The notes under the pieces: generated by a model | Told to the model about the DNA's origin: nothing | Database searches by the model: none | Seen by the model: only the letters and a program-made list of their open reading frames with translations | Made by a program: the position numbers and the translations under genes | In this document: positions 9,009-16,944 of the stretch, one piece after another | How positions within the stretch are numbered: position 1 is the first letter of the stretch | Layout of the letters: every line of letters starts with the position of its first letter | Source of the DNA: Bin5 sp965218625 | Lineage (GTDB): Bacteria > Chloroflexota > Anaerolineae > Caldilineales > Caldilineaceae | Length of the DNA stretch: 64,000 nucleotides | Direction of reading: 5' to 3' | Assembly (NCBI GenBank): GCA_965218625.1 | Contig: CBDCLG010000016.1 | Location: 310,001-374,000, forward strand

Positions 9009-9878
9009 TCAGGCGAGCAATAAGCGCTCCAGCGCCACGGCTGCGCCGTCCTCTTCCAGTGTGGGTGCGACCCAGTCGGCCTCCTGCTGCACGACGGCGG
9101 TAGCCTGGCCCATGGCGACCGCGTATCCGGCTGCGCGCATCATCGGAATGTCGTTTTCGTTGTCGCCCACGGCCAGGACGCGCGCGGTGTCGATATTGAG
9201 CCGCCCCGCCAGCAGTTTCAGCGCGTCTCCTTTGTTGGCCGCCGGCGCCGTCCCCTCCACGAGCAACTGGTGGGACCGGCTGATGAGCAGGTCGCTGCCG
9301 AAGCGTGCTTGGAGCGGAGCCGTTAAGTCAGCCTCTTGCGAAGAATCGTTGACAGTAATGAATTTCAGAGGCCGAACTCCGGTATCCCTCATTGCCTCAA
9401 ACAGGCTCGGACAAAGCTCTCTGGGACTGCCGAACCAGTGATCGTAGGTGGCGGGGTCCCAGCCCTCCAGCCCGCCGGACCCGTTGACCGCCTGGAAGCC
9501 GTTCTGAACGAGCCGGGTTCGGCCGCCCTCCTGGTTGAGATAGAAGACGGTCGTGCGATCCTCGGAATCGGCCCACCGGGCGACAGTGCGCGCCGCCTCC
9601 GGCGGAATCAGGGCTTCGTATAGCAGGTCGCCGCTTACAGGGTCACCGATTAACGCGCCTTGCGCGGTGATCACGGGCAGGCTTATCCCGAGGTCGGGGG
9701 CGATGTTCCGCACGAAATCGAAGATCCGCCCGGTGGCGATGGTCACCGGCGTCCCGGCACTCTGTACGGCTGCTATTGCCCGGCGCACGCGCGGCGAGAA
9801 ACCGCCGGCAAACTGTCGGCCGAAGATAGTGCCGTCCATATCCAGCACGACCAGGTCAAAGCTACTGCTCATTGTCAT
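9009..9878 (-). CDS. HAD-superfamily hydrolase, Cof/subclass IIB phosphatase
   Basis: A 289-residue haloacid-dehalogenase-type phosphatase. Motif I is DMDGT near the N terminus (nucleophile and acid/base Asp pair). Motif II lies in PVTIATGR, the lysine motif in ANKGDALKLL, and motif IV in GDNENDIPMM. The long insert between motifs II and III is the C2B cap of the Cof family, which usually dephosphorylates sugar phosphates or similar small metabolites. It stands alone on the minus strand between prmC and tetR, with about 105 bp upstream and 168 bp downstream that show no gene. The substrate is not predictable. Confidence 0.88.
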   Translation of the reverse strand: MTMSSSFDLVVLDMDGTIFGRQFAGGFSPRVRRAIAAVQSAGTPVTIATGRIFDFVRNIAPDLGISLPVITAQGALIGDPVSGDLLYEALIPPEAARTVARWADSEDRTTVFYLNQEGGRTRLVQNGFQAVNGSGGLEGWDPATYDHWFGSPRELCPSLFEAMRDTGVRPLKFITVNDSSQEADLTAPLQARFGSDLLISRSHQLLVEGTAPAANKGDALKLLAGRLNIDTARVLAVGDNENDIPMMRAAGYAVAMGQATAVVQQEADWVAPTLEEDGAAVALERLLLA

Positions 9879-9983
9879 TCCATCTGCCCGGGGAGGACCT
9901 TGTGCGGCGCTGGGTTTACGGCTGCCCGTTGCGCTTTGCCGTGCGCGGCCCCTGCCCGGCGGCTGGCGCGCCCGAACTCGCGT

Positions 9984-10997
9984 CTAGAATTCAAGCGTGA
10001 CCATGCGAATGAGGCCGCTGTAGTCACGTCGAAGGCCGACATAGGATGGCTTGGGCCGCAGGTCCTGCGCCAGCTTTTGGACGACTTCGCCCTGTCTGGG
10101 CGAGATCTCCAGCAGAACCGTCCCGTTTGGGCGTAGTTTGTCTGCCAGCTGGGCCAAGAGGCGTCTAATCAGGTCGAGGCCTTCGGCGCCGGCGTGCAGG
10201 GCGAGGCGGGGCTCGTAGTCTCGCACGTCCGATTGCAGCCCGGAATACTCCTCGTCGGCGATATAGGGAAGGTTGGCCACGATGACATCGACCGGTTCGG
10301 GAAGCGGTTGCAGGAGGTCCCCTGCCAGGAACCGGGGGCCGCCCTCCGGCGTCAGGCAGCGCCTGTTCTTTTCGGCTACGTCCAGCGCATCGCGGCTGAT
10401 GTCGATACCGTAGATTGTTGCTTCGGGCGCATGCCGGGCGACTGTAATGGCGATGGCTCCGCTGCCGGTTCCGACGTCCGCGACAGTTACCTGTTTGCTG
10501 GAACGGTCACTGATCTGTGCCAGAACGAGGTCGACCAGCAACTCGGTTTCCGGCCGGGGGATCAGGACGCGGCGGTCTACAGCGAACTCCAGGCCGTAAA
10601 ACTCTTTGCGGCCCAGGAGGTAGGCGACCGGCTCGCGACGTCTGCGCCGCGTGACCAGGTCAGCGTAGCGGTTGCAGTCGGCATGGCTGAGCTCGTGGTC
10701 ATGATGCGCGAAGAGCCACGTACGGTCCTGTTCCATCACGTGCGCCAGCAGGACCTGTGAGTCCAGCCGCGCTGACGCGCTGCCGGTCTCGCTCAACCGC
10801 TGGGCGGCCGAGACAAGAGCACGCCCGACAGGCGTTCCAGGTGTCAGGCTCCAGTGGAAAGGGTCGTCGAGCGGACCGTTATGTTGCGGCTGTCCGTCTT
10901 CAATGTGCGACTCTGGCAGGGCCTCTTTTTCGATACCGGTTGCCTGAGAGGGAGTAAGACGCTCCTGATCGGAATGGTTCTGGCTGTCTCGATACAT
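9984..10997 (-). CDS. prmC: Release factor glutamine methyltransferase
   Basis: A SAM-dependent methyltransferase that N5-methylates the Gln of the GGQ motif in release factors. Seen are RREPVAYLLGRKEFYGLEF (the PrmC N-domain signature), LIPRPETELLVD, the SAM loop VADVGTGSGAIAI and the catalytic tetrapeptide as NLPY in place of the usual NPPY. At 337 residues it is about 50 longer than typical, the excess being a polar N-terminal tail. It starts 3 bp after the stop of prfA, its substrate gene, so the two are co-transcribed. Confidence 0.93.
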   Translation of the reverse strand: MYRDSQNHSDQERLTPSQATGIEKEALPESHIEDGQPQHNGPLDDPFHWSLTPGTPVGRALVSAAQRLSETGSASARLDSQVLLAHVMEQDRTWLFAHHDHELSHADCNRYADLVTRRRRREPVAYLLGRKEFYGLEFAVDRRVLIPRPETELLVDLVLAQISDRSSKQVTVADVGTGSGAIAITVARHAPEATIYGIDISRDALDVAEKNRRCLTPEGGPRFLAGDLLQPLPEPVDVIVANLPYIADEEYSGLQSDVRDYEPRLALHAGAEGLDLIRRLLAQLADKLRPNGTVLLEISPRQGEVVQKLAQDLRPKPSYVGLRRDYSGLIRMVTLEF

Positions 10998-11000
10998 AGG

Positions 11001-12083
11001 TTACGCTTCTTCGCCCATTGACTGCAGCTGCTGCGTCTGATCATAGGCAGCCAAATCGGCTATGAATTCGTCAAGGTCGCCGTCAAGCACCGCGTACAAA
11101 CGGAAGACCGTCTTGTGGATGCGGTGGTCGGTGACGCGGCCTTGGGGAAAGTTGTAGGTGCGGATCTTCTCGCTGCGGTCGCCCGAACCGACCTGATTTC
11201 GCCTCGCTGCGCCGAGGTCTTCAATTTGGCGCTGCATCTCGACGTCGTACAGCTTAGTCTTGAGAATGCGAACTGCCTTCAGGCGGTTCTGGAGCTGGCT
11301 CTTTTCGTCCTGGCAGCTGATGACGATGCCGGTGGGAAGATGGGTGAGACGTACCGCCGAATCGGTGGTATTGACGCTCTGGCCCCCGGGGCCGCTGCTG
11401 CGAAAGACGTCGACCTTGATCTCATGGGGATTGACTTCGATCTCTACGTCCTCGGCCTCTGGCAGAACGGCCACCGTGGCTGTGCTGGTGTGGACGCGGC
11501 CCTGGCTCTCGGTTGAAGGGACGCGCTGGACGCGATGGACGCCGGATTCATATTTGAGGCGGCTGTAGGCTCCGCTGCCCCGCACTTCAAGGATTGCCTC
11601 CTTGATGCCGCCGACACCGGTCTCGCTCGAACTCATGATTTCGGACTTGAACTTATGGTCATCGGCCCAACGGGAGTACATCCGCAAAAGATCGGCGGCG
11701 AAGAGGCCGGCTTCGTCACCGCCAGCGCCGGCGCGGATCTCGACGATCACGTTTTTGTCGTCGTTGCGGTCTTTGGGCAGGAGCATGCGGCGCAGCCCGT
11801 CTTCCAGGCCGGCTACCTGCGGCTCAATCTCGGCAATCTCCAGCTCGGCCAGCTCAGCCAGCTCAGGGTCATCGTTTTCCGCCAGCAATGCGCGGTTGTC
11901 GTCCAGCTGCTCTTGCAGGTCCTGGTATCTGCGCCAGGCGCCGACCAGCTCTTCAAGATTGCTTCGCTCTTGTGCCAGCTCGGATACGCGCGCGTAGTCG
12001 GACAGGACGCCGGGGTCGGCCATCAGCCTGTCCAACTCTTCAAACCGATCTTCAACACGGGTCAGCTGTTCGGTCAGGTTCAT
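11001..12083 (-). CDS. prfA: Peptide chain release factor 1
   Basis: A full-length RF1 of 360 residues that terminates translation at UAA and UAG. The PxT stop-codon-reading motif is PST at residues 189-191 (PAT in E. coli, so a conservative change), and the universal GGQ lies at 233-235 within SSGPGGQSVNTTDSAVR. The N-terminal helical domain 1 and the C-terminal region are intact. The gene is followed at once by prmC. The Gln of GGQ is the target of PrmC methylation. Confidence 0.97.
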   Translation of the reverse strand: MNLTEQLTRVEDRFEELDRLMADPGVLSDYARVSELAQERSNLEELVGAWRRYQDLQEQLDDNRALLAENDDPELAELAELEIAEIEPQVAGLEDGLRRMLLPKDRNDDKNVIVEIRAGAGGDEAGLFAADLLRMYSRWADDHKFKSEIMSSSETGVGGIKEAILEVRGSGAYSRLKYESGVHRVQRVPSTESQGRVHTSTATVAVLPEAEDVEIEVNPHEIKVDVFRSSGPGGQSVNTTDSAVRLTHLPTGIVISCQDEKSQLQNRLKAVRILKTKLYDVEMQRQIEDLGAARRNQVGSGDRSEKIRTYNFPQGRVTDHRIHKTVFRLYAVLDGDLDEFIADLAAYDQTQQLQSMGEEA

Positions 12084-12152
12084 CGTCTCAATGTCCTGGC
12101 GCCGTTGCCGCGGCGAGGGACTGTTCGGCCGGAGCCGGCGCCCAGCGCCGCG

Positions 12153-12704
12153 TCAGTCCGTGAAAATGGGAAGATTGCCCAGCGCCGTAATACGCTCCCA
12201 GGCGCCCGGGTCCCCTTCGGTAAAGACGGCCATTTCGCCGGCGATATAGCCTCCGCCACTTTCTACAAGGGAGCGCAGCCCCTTGAGTGTGCTGCCGGTG
12301 CTGACAACGTCGTCGACCAGGAGAGCCAGCTTGCCGTTGATCAACGCCAGGTCTTTGCCGTCGATGAAGAGGGTCTGCGGTTCGCCGGTGGTGATGCTGA
12401 CGACCTCGGTTTCGAGGCAGTCGACCATATAGGGCTTGCGGATTTTGCGCACGATCACGAGCGGAAGTCCGGTTGCGACTGAGAGGGCGTGACCGAGCGG
12501 GACCGCCTTCACCTCAGGCGCGAGGATTACCTCGGCGTTGCCCGGCACGTCCCGCGACAGCATTGCGGCGGCGGTCTCGACGATTTCAGTGTCGCCCAAC
12601 ATGTTGAAAATGGCGATCTTGACACCCGGCGCCACCTCGAAGATCGGCAGCTCTCGTTCACACTCTCCTATGGTTACACGGTAGTTTCGTCCATCGTAAC
12701 TCAT
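12153..12704 (-). CDS. Purine-type phosphoribosyltransferase (Apt-like)
   Basis: A 183-residue type I phosphoribosyltransferase. The PRPP-binding loop is LLVDDVVSTGSTLKG, and the region with LAPEVKAVPLGHALS and IVRKIRKPYM resembles adenine and xanthine phosphoribosyltransferases. The ATG at 12704 has AAGGAG 8 nt upstream, so the open frame above it (to 12743) is not used. The enzyme would salvage a purine base with PRPP. Base specificity is uncertain, because the hood region differs from classical Apt; a regulatory PurR-like role is less likely since there is no DNA-binding domain. Confidence 0.82.
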   Translation of the reverse strand: MSYDGRNYRVTIGECERELPIFEVAPGVKIAIFNMLGDTEIVETAAAMLSRDVPGNAEVILAPEVKAVPLGHALSVATGLPLVIVRKIRKPYMVDCLETEVVSITTGEPQTLFIDGKDLALINGKLALLVDDVVSTGSTLKGLRSLVESGGGYIAGEMAVFTEGDPGAWERITALGNLPIFTD

Positions 12705-12887
12705 TGGATCCGCTCCTTCGGCGACTGAAGCCCGTTGACCCACTGAAGGCCATCAGGGCGGCATCCCGATCGCGACGTGCAGTTGGCCCTGTTTGCGAAA
12801 GCCTGAGCTTTGCGGCTGCCACGGAATACGAACGCGAGGATCGATTCTAGCACAGAGTTTCGATAGTTCCAAGATCGGTGGGGCGGC

Positions 12888-13225
12888 AGTGGATAGTGGA
12901 TAGTGGATAGTGGGTAGTGGAGGGTGGATGGTGGATAGTGGATAGTGGATAGTGGATAGTGGATAGTGGATAGTGGATAGTGGATAGTGGATAGTGGGTA
13001 GTGGGTAGTGGAGGGTGGATGGTGGATAGTGGATAGTGGATGGTGGATAGTGGATAGTGGATAGTGGATAGTGGATAGTGGATAGTGGATGGTGGATGGT
13101 GGATGGTGGATAGTGGATAGTGGATAGTGGATGGTGGATAGTGGATAGTGGATGGTGGATGGTGGATAGTGGATAGTGGAGGGTGGATGGTGGATAGTGG
13201 ATAGTGGATAGTGGATGGTGGATGG
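12888..13225. repeat. Heptanucleotide tandem repeat array (GTGGATA/GTGGATG)
   Basis: About 338 bp made of roughly 48 copies of a 7-bp unit, mostly GTGGATA with GTGGATG, GTGGGTA and GTGGAGG variants. Larger sub-blocks are themselves repeated: GGGTAGTGGAGGGTGGATGG occurs around 12912 and 13008. It resembles the short tandemly repeated sequences known from cyanobacteria and other large genomes. Because 7 is not a multiple of 3, the array reads as an apparent Ser/Thr/His/Pro-rich protein in any frame, which is not taken as a gene. It lies between the Apt-like gene and a poorly coding stretch. Confidence 0.95.
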
Positions 13226-13538
13226 CGGGCGATTTGTTGTTGCCTTTATTGCAGGTGGCTGCGGGGGGAGAGGGAGTGTAACAGAAGGGTTTCGAGAGCC
13301 GGCTATTGTGGTATTCTGTCGAACTTTGTCTTACAAGATCGCGATTGTAATTTGCTCTCGTGACAGGACAGAGAGGATGGGTCACCCGGGGGGAACACGG
13401 CGCAGCTCTCTTTCGTTACGGGAATTCGGGGGTCTCCGGGCAGGGCGGGCAGGGATTGCGGCTGGGGATTCGCGGGTTCTTGACGGCGAACAGGCGCTGA
13501 GATCTGTCTCAAGGCGGCAAAACAGCACAGCTCCCCGG
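13226..13538. other. Stretch without a convincing gene
   Basis: Between the heptamer array and the small open frames downstream I see only short overlapping frames with no start context, domain or consistent codon use. No tRNA, hairpin terminator or inverted repeat stands out. Confidence 0.5.
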
Positions 13539-13922
13539 CTAATGCAGGGAAAACGCGAAATTAATACCTGGCGAACGTTCCTGACAGTGTCTGAACTGCA
13601 GCGGACAGCGGGGACACCAGTGGCTCTTGGGTAGTGGACGGCTTTGAGGTAGCGGACGGGATTGAGGCGGTCCCGCGCGTGTCAGGATCCAGGCCGGCAG
13701 TGCACACAGAAGTTGGCACAGTGTCGGCCTGGTTGCGCTATCAAGAGGGGCGTTGCGGGGGATTCCCCCCACACGGAAGCCCCGGCACGGCCCCACCGCC
13801 TCAAAGCAGGTAGGGCCTGGCCTCGCCTGCCGGGCGGCGACCGCCTCTTTTTCGTCGATCCTTTCCCATTCCGCATTGCGCAGCTGCGCGGTGATCGGCG
13901 CTGCGTTCGATTTGCCCGGCAT
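13539..13922 (-). CDS. Small hypothetical protein, doubtful or decayed
   Basis: The ATG at 13922 has GAGAGG 7 nt upstream and the first 30 residues (MPGKSNAAPITAQLRNAEW...) look like normal protein. The rest is rich in Pro, Arg, Cys and Leu, and runs through three near-identical CCGCAATCCCGTCCGC-type repeats at 13630-13665, so the true gene may end early or be broken. It follows two other small genes on the same strand (14190-14438 and 13935-14150). No family recognised. Confidence 0.25.
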   Translation of the reverse strand: MPGKSNAAPITAQLRNAEWERIDEKEAVAARQARPGPTCFEAVGPCRGFRVGGIPRNAPLDSATRPTLCQLLCALPAWILTRAGPPQSRPLPQSRPLPKSHWCPRCPLQFRHCQERSPGINFAFSLH

Positions 13923-13934
13923 CGTTCGCCCCTC

Positions 13935-14150
13935 TCAGGAGATGGACGGCGGAGTGTGCAAACCTTCAGTATCCACTTCGACTTCAAATATCTCATCCGA
14001 TAACTCGAGGATCGCCCGCGCGGCCATCACTCGCGCAATCGGGACATCCGACTGCAGATGGTCCACGATTACCTTGACCGCCTCTGCCCTCCTTTCCTTC
14101 AGCTTTTCTCGCAGCTGCTCCCGCCGTTTTTCAATCTGCGCGTCTGTCAT
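13935..14150 (-). CDS. Small helical hypothetical protein
   Basis: A 71-residue protein, charged and probably helical: MTDAQIEKRREQLREKLKER, then AVKVIVDHLQ and ARVMAARAILELSDE, with an acidic C terminus. It has normal codon use for the neighbourhood and lies 39 bp after the small gene at 14190-14438. The ribosome-binding site is weak. Function unknown; the amphipathic helix and small size would fit a regulatory or phage-type accessory protein. Confidence 0.5.
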   Translation of the reverse strand: MTDAQIEKRREQLREKLKERRAEAVKVIVDHLQSDVPIARVMAARAILELSDEIFEVEVDTEGLHTPPSIS

Positions 14151-14189
14151 TGCTTCTGCTCTCTTGTACGGTTTGGGCCGAATTGGCCC

Positions 14190-14438
14190 TTACAACACGG
14201 TCTCAGTTGTGAAGGTTTCAGTCGTGCTGGAGCACTCGAACAGGATTGCGCCTCGCCGCACGCGCTCTTCCTCTACCTCGTCAATGCTCGCCAAGAACTC
14301 TTCGCCGCTGCCCATCCGCGGGTGCACCTGGCCGCCCGGAGCCGGCCGCACCAGTGGCTCTTCCTTTCGTTTCGAGACGCCCCACTCGCCGCTATCCAGC
14401 TTGTTTGCGCGGCCCGCGTAATCTTCTGAGACATACAT
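14190..14438 (-). CDS. Small hypothetical protein
   Basis: An 82-residue protein starting MYVSEDYAGRANKLDSGEW with GGAAGG about 7 nt upstream of the ATG, a strong start. It contains an acidic stretch SIDEVEEERVRRG and a Ser/Thr-rich end. No cysteines pair up and there is no membrane segment. It is the first of up to three small co-directional genes. No family recognised. Confidence 0.5.
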   Translation of the reverse strand: MYVSEDYAGRANKLDSGEWGVSKRKEEPLVRPAPGGQVHPRMGSGEEFLASIDEVEEERVRRGAILFECSSTTETFTTETVL

Positions 14439-14577
14439 CGTTCACCTTCCGCAAGGAGCGAAGAAGTCGAAGGAGCGACCTTTCCGGTTACACCTCGGAT
14501 AACGCTGGCGTGCGCTCCACCTGTAGCCAGAGGCAGACGGCATCCGGGCAGGCGCCGGGTTGGCAAAGTGGCCGGAT

Positions 14578-14997
14578 TCAGTACTGCTTTGCCCTGCGAT
14601 TCAGATAAGGGATGGATAGGACTGCCGTGAGCAGGCAGATGATGAAAACTACGAGCAGAGCGCCAGCGCCGACGGGATGGAGGGCGTCCATGTCCCCCTC
14701 AAAATAGGCGATGAGCAGGCTGATGGAGATGGCGCCATTGCTTACCAGCGCTGCGAGCAGGACGGCCGGCCGCAATTCGGCCTGGGCCGCGGCGGACAGC
14801 AGACCGATCCCCAGTCCGATCAGCGCGCTGCCGCCGATTCGGGCCGCCCAGGCCGAGCCGAGCGTGACGCCGGCAGCCTCCAGCAGGTCCCGCGGGTAAA
14901 TCAGCAGCAGCACGCCCAGTCCCAGCCCGATCGTAACGGCATTCACGCGCAGGAGGAGGCGGGCGACGCGGTAGTGGTCAGTGAAAGTGTAGGCCAT
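14578..14997 (-). CDS. Four-helix integral membrane protein
   Basis: A 139-residue protein with four predicted membrane spans: about residues 20-35 (NAVTIGLGLGVLLLIY), 50-70 (ARIGGSALIGLGIGLLSAA), 78-98 (AVLLAALVSNGAISISLLIAY) and 108-128 (VGAGALLVVFIICLLTAVLSI), with short loops and a basic C-terminal tail. No functional motif is seen. It is transcribed alone from the promoter at 15099-15127 and ends before the small hypotheticals. Confidence 0.65.
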   Translation of the reverse strand: MAYTFTDHYRVARLLLRVNAVTIGLGLGVLLLIYPRDLLEAAGVTLGSAWAARIGGSALIGLGIGLLSAAAQAELRPAVLLAALVSNGAISISLLIAYFEGDMDALHPVGAGALLVVFIICLLTAVLSIPYLNRRAKQY

Positions 14998-15098
14998 TGA
15001 ATCGATAGTCGGCTTGCGGGTGGTTCTGGCCGCGGAGCCCCCGAAGGGGCCCTGGTTGAAATCGCCTCCAAAGTCGCTTCACAGTGCCTTGATCTAGC

Positions 15099-15127
15099 AG
15101 TATAGCAGACGCCCAAGTCGCTGTCAG
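15099..15127 (-). promoter_or_regulatory. Sigma70-type promoter for the membrane-protein gene
   Basis: On the minus strand CTGACA (15127-15122) is separated by 17 bp from TATACT (15104-15099). Both boxes match the consensus at 5 of 6 positions. The leader to the ATG at 14997 would be about 95 nt. Confidence 0.6.
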
Positions 15128-15243
15128 GCAGAGAGGAGAATCGTATCCTCTTTCTGCGGTTGCATGGCGCCTGTGATACACTGCCCCTGGCGCTTCGGCC
15201 ATGTACTGCCCCTCAAATCAGGACGGAAAGACGGAGAGAAAAC

Positions 15244-15888
15244 GTGAGCCAGCGGATCTGGATTGTCCGGCACGGCAACCGGGAAGACTTTCAGAACCCC
15301 GGCTGGGCCAGGACGGCTGAGCGACCCTACGATCCCGCGCTCTCAGCGGATGGGGAAAGGCAGGCGCAGGAGGTCGGGCGCAGCCTGCGCAGTGAGCCGG
15401 TTGACTGCATCTTAACCTCGCCGTTCTTGCGTACGATCCAAACGGCCAGTCACATTGCCGACGCGCTCGACCTGCCAGTCTGTCTCGAACCGGGCATAGG
15501 AGAGATTCTTCCCGACATTCAGGGTATGCCGGCGCTACTTTCCCGGGAGGAAAAGGCGCGGCAGTTTCCCCGCATCGACTGGAGCTACAACGCGGCCGGC
15601 CGCCTCAGTTATCCCGAAAGTTCAGACGCGGGGCACATCCGGGCCGCGGCCACGGCACAGGCCCTGACGGCCGGCTATCATGGGAAGAATCTGCTGATGG
15701 TCACACACGGAGCGCCGGTCGTTGGCATTGTTAAGGGGCTGACCGGTGTGACCGAGCGCATCACCGTGCCGCTCTGTTGCATCTTCACCCTGCAACGCAA
15801 TGCCGACGGCTGGCAAATCGTGCAGCGGTCGGTCACTTCTCATCTCAGCAACCAGGAGACGAGCAAGCGCTACGCCCACTCCGGCTAG
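15244..15888 (+). CDS. Histidine phosphatase superfamily protein
   Basis: A 214-residue protein of the phosphoglycerate-mutase/acid-phosphatase clan 1. The phosphohistidine motif is IVRHGNRED (His10), an Arg/Ser segment TSPFLRTIQTA follows, and the second catalytic His lies in MVTHGAPV. The RHGNR form with the downstream insert recalls the broad-specificity UBASH3/TFTS-type phosphatases rather than glycolytic mutase. The GTG at 15244 has GGAGAG 6 nt upstream and is preferred over upstream starts that add 28 unrelated residues. It converges on the DinB-like gene, leaving 18 bp. Confidence 0.82.
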   Translation: MSQRIWIVRHGNREDFQNPGWARTAERPYDPALSADGERQAQEVGRSLRSEPVDCILTSPFLRTIQTASHIADALDLPVCLEPGIGEILPDIQGMPALLSREEKARQFPRIDWSYNAAGRLSYPESSDAGHIRAAATAQALTAGYHGKNLLMVTHGAPVVGIVKGLTGVTERITVPLCCIFTLQRNADGWQIVQRSVTSHLSNQETSKRYAHSG

Positions 15889-15906
15889 GAGGAACGCGCG
15901 GTCTTC

Positions 15907-16929
15907 CTATCTGAAGGGGAGGAGCCGTCCATCGGCGCGCGCGGCATAGATCCCGGCAGCGTGGTCAGCGGTATGGGCCGACATGGAAATCAGCAGGAAG
16001 ACCAGGTTTCCCTTCTCTACATGGTTGTAGGCGACCTCCGCCTGCACCTGCTCGTCGCCGAGGCTGCGGTAGCGGTTGGCAATACGGCGGTGCACGGTCG
16101 CCAGATGGTCGAGAAGATCGATCATCGACATCTCGTCCTTGCGCGCCATCAGGCGTTGGTTGATGGTATCGTCGTCAGCGCATATCCAGGGATCGAGCGT
16201 GGCAAGGTCGACCTCAGGCCACTGGCGCATAATCGCCCACGTGTACTCGTCCCAAACGAGCGCGTGGACCAGGATGTCGCGCACACTCCACTCGCCGCTG
16301 ACGTCGATCGAGATACAGTCGTTTTCGGAGAGGCCGGTGATGGCGTCCAACAGGTTGTTGAACTGGCGTCGATAGAAGCCTAAGACCCGGTCGCGGCCCC
16401 AGCGCTGAAGCGAAAAGCAGTACTGGTGCACGTCTACGGCGTGTTCATCGGCGTGGCGCGGCATGTGGGTCAGCAGCTGCTTCAGGACCGGCCGCCGTGC
16501 GCCGTTCTCCTCGTATTCGGCGTCGATCTGCCCGGTAGTGAGTGACATGGCAAATTCGATCATGTTGCCGCGCGCCTCATCAGCTGCGGCCAGGACCTCT
16601 TCCCAGCTTCTGTCCTCATTTACAGCGCGTTCGTCGTTAGTGCGCGGAGGAGAAGGAAGCGGCCCGGCCGCGTTCAGGGCAGCTTGCATACGCCGCAACT
16701 GGAAACTGTCCCAAAAGGCAACATGTGCCACCATCGCGAGCGGAGACCAGCCATTTTCCAGGCAGGGTCTTGTGCTCTCCTCGGGGTCGAGCAGGAACAG
16801 CGGCCAGCGAAAGTTGAGATAACTGCGTTGCAGGCGCGCCGCGAACGCTTCCGGCGCGGAACTGCCGGATTCCCCGTCTTTCGTGCCATCGTGCGTCAAT
16901 GCAGTCGGGCCCTCTTCTTGCCGTGCCAT
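15907..16929 (-). CDS. Tandem DinB-like four-helix-bundle protein
   Basis: A 340-residue protein with two consecutive DinB/mycothiol-isomerase-type bundles. The first half holds VAHVAFWD and later MPRHADEHAVDV. The second half, starting near FYRRQFNNLLD, holds DILVHALVWDEYTW and AHTADHAAGIYAA. In each half these supply the three-His metal site typical of the family, so the gene looks like an internal duplication. Members act as metal-dependent thiol transferases or as uncharacterised stress proteins. It is 15 bp downstream of the ABC-class ATPase on the same strand and probably co-transcribed. Confidence 0.78.
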   Translation of the reverse strand: MARQEEGPTALTHDGTKDGESGSSAPEAFAARLQRSYLNFRWPLFLLDPEESTRPCLENGWSPLAMVAHVAFWDSFQLRRMQAALNAAGPLPSPPRTNDERAVNEDRSWEEVLAAADEARGNMIEFAMSLTTGQIDAEYEENGARRPVLKQLLTHMPRHADEHAVDVHQYCFSLQRWGRDRVLGFYRRQFNNLLDAITGLSENDCISIDVSGEWSVRDILVHALVWDEYTWAIMRQWPEVDLATLDPWICADDDTINQRLMARKDEMSMIDLLDHLATVHRRIANRYRSLGDEQVQAEVAYNHVEKGNLVFLLISMSAHTADHAAGIYAARADGRLLPFR

Positions 16930-16944
16930 TCCAGGTAATCCTCC

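Noticed and set aside
12888..13225. Possible CRISPR array
   Set aside because: The units are 7 bp in direct contact with no spacers, and there are no cas genes in the window.
12753..13385. A 210-codon open frame encoding repeats of HYPLSTIHYPPST
   Set aside because: It is produced by a 7-bp tandem repeat, which reads open in every frame; there is no start context or domain.
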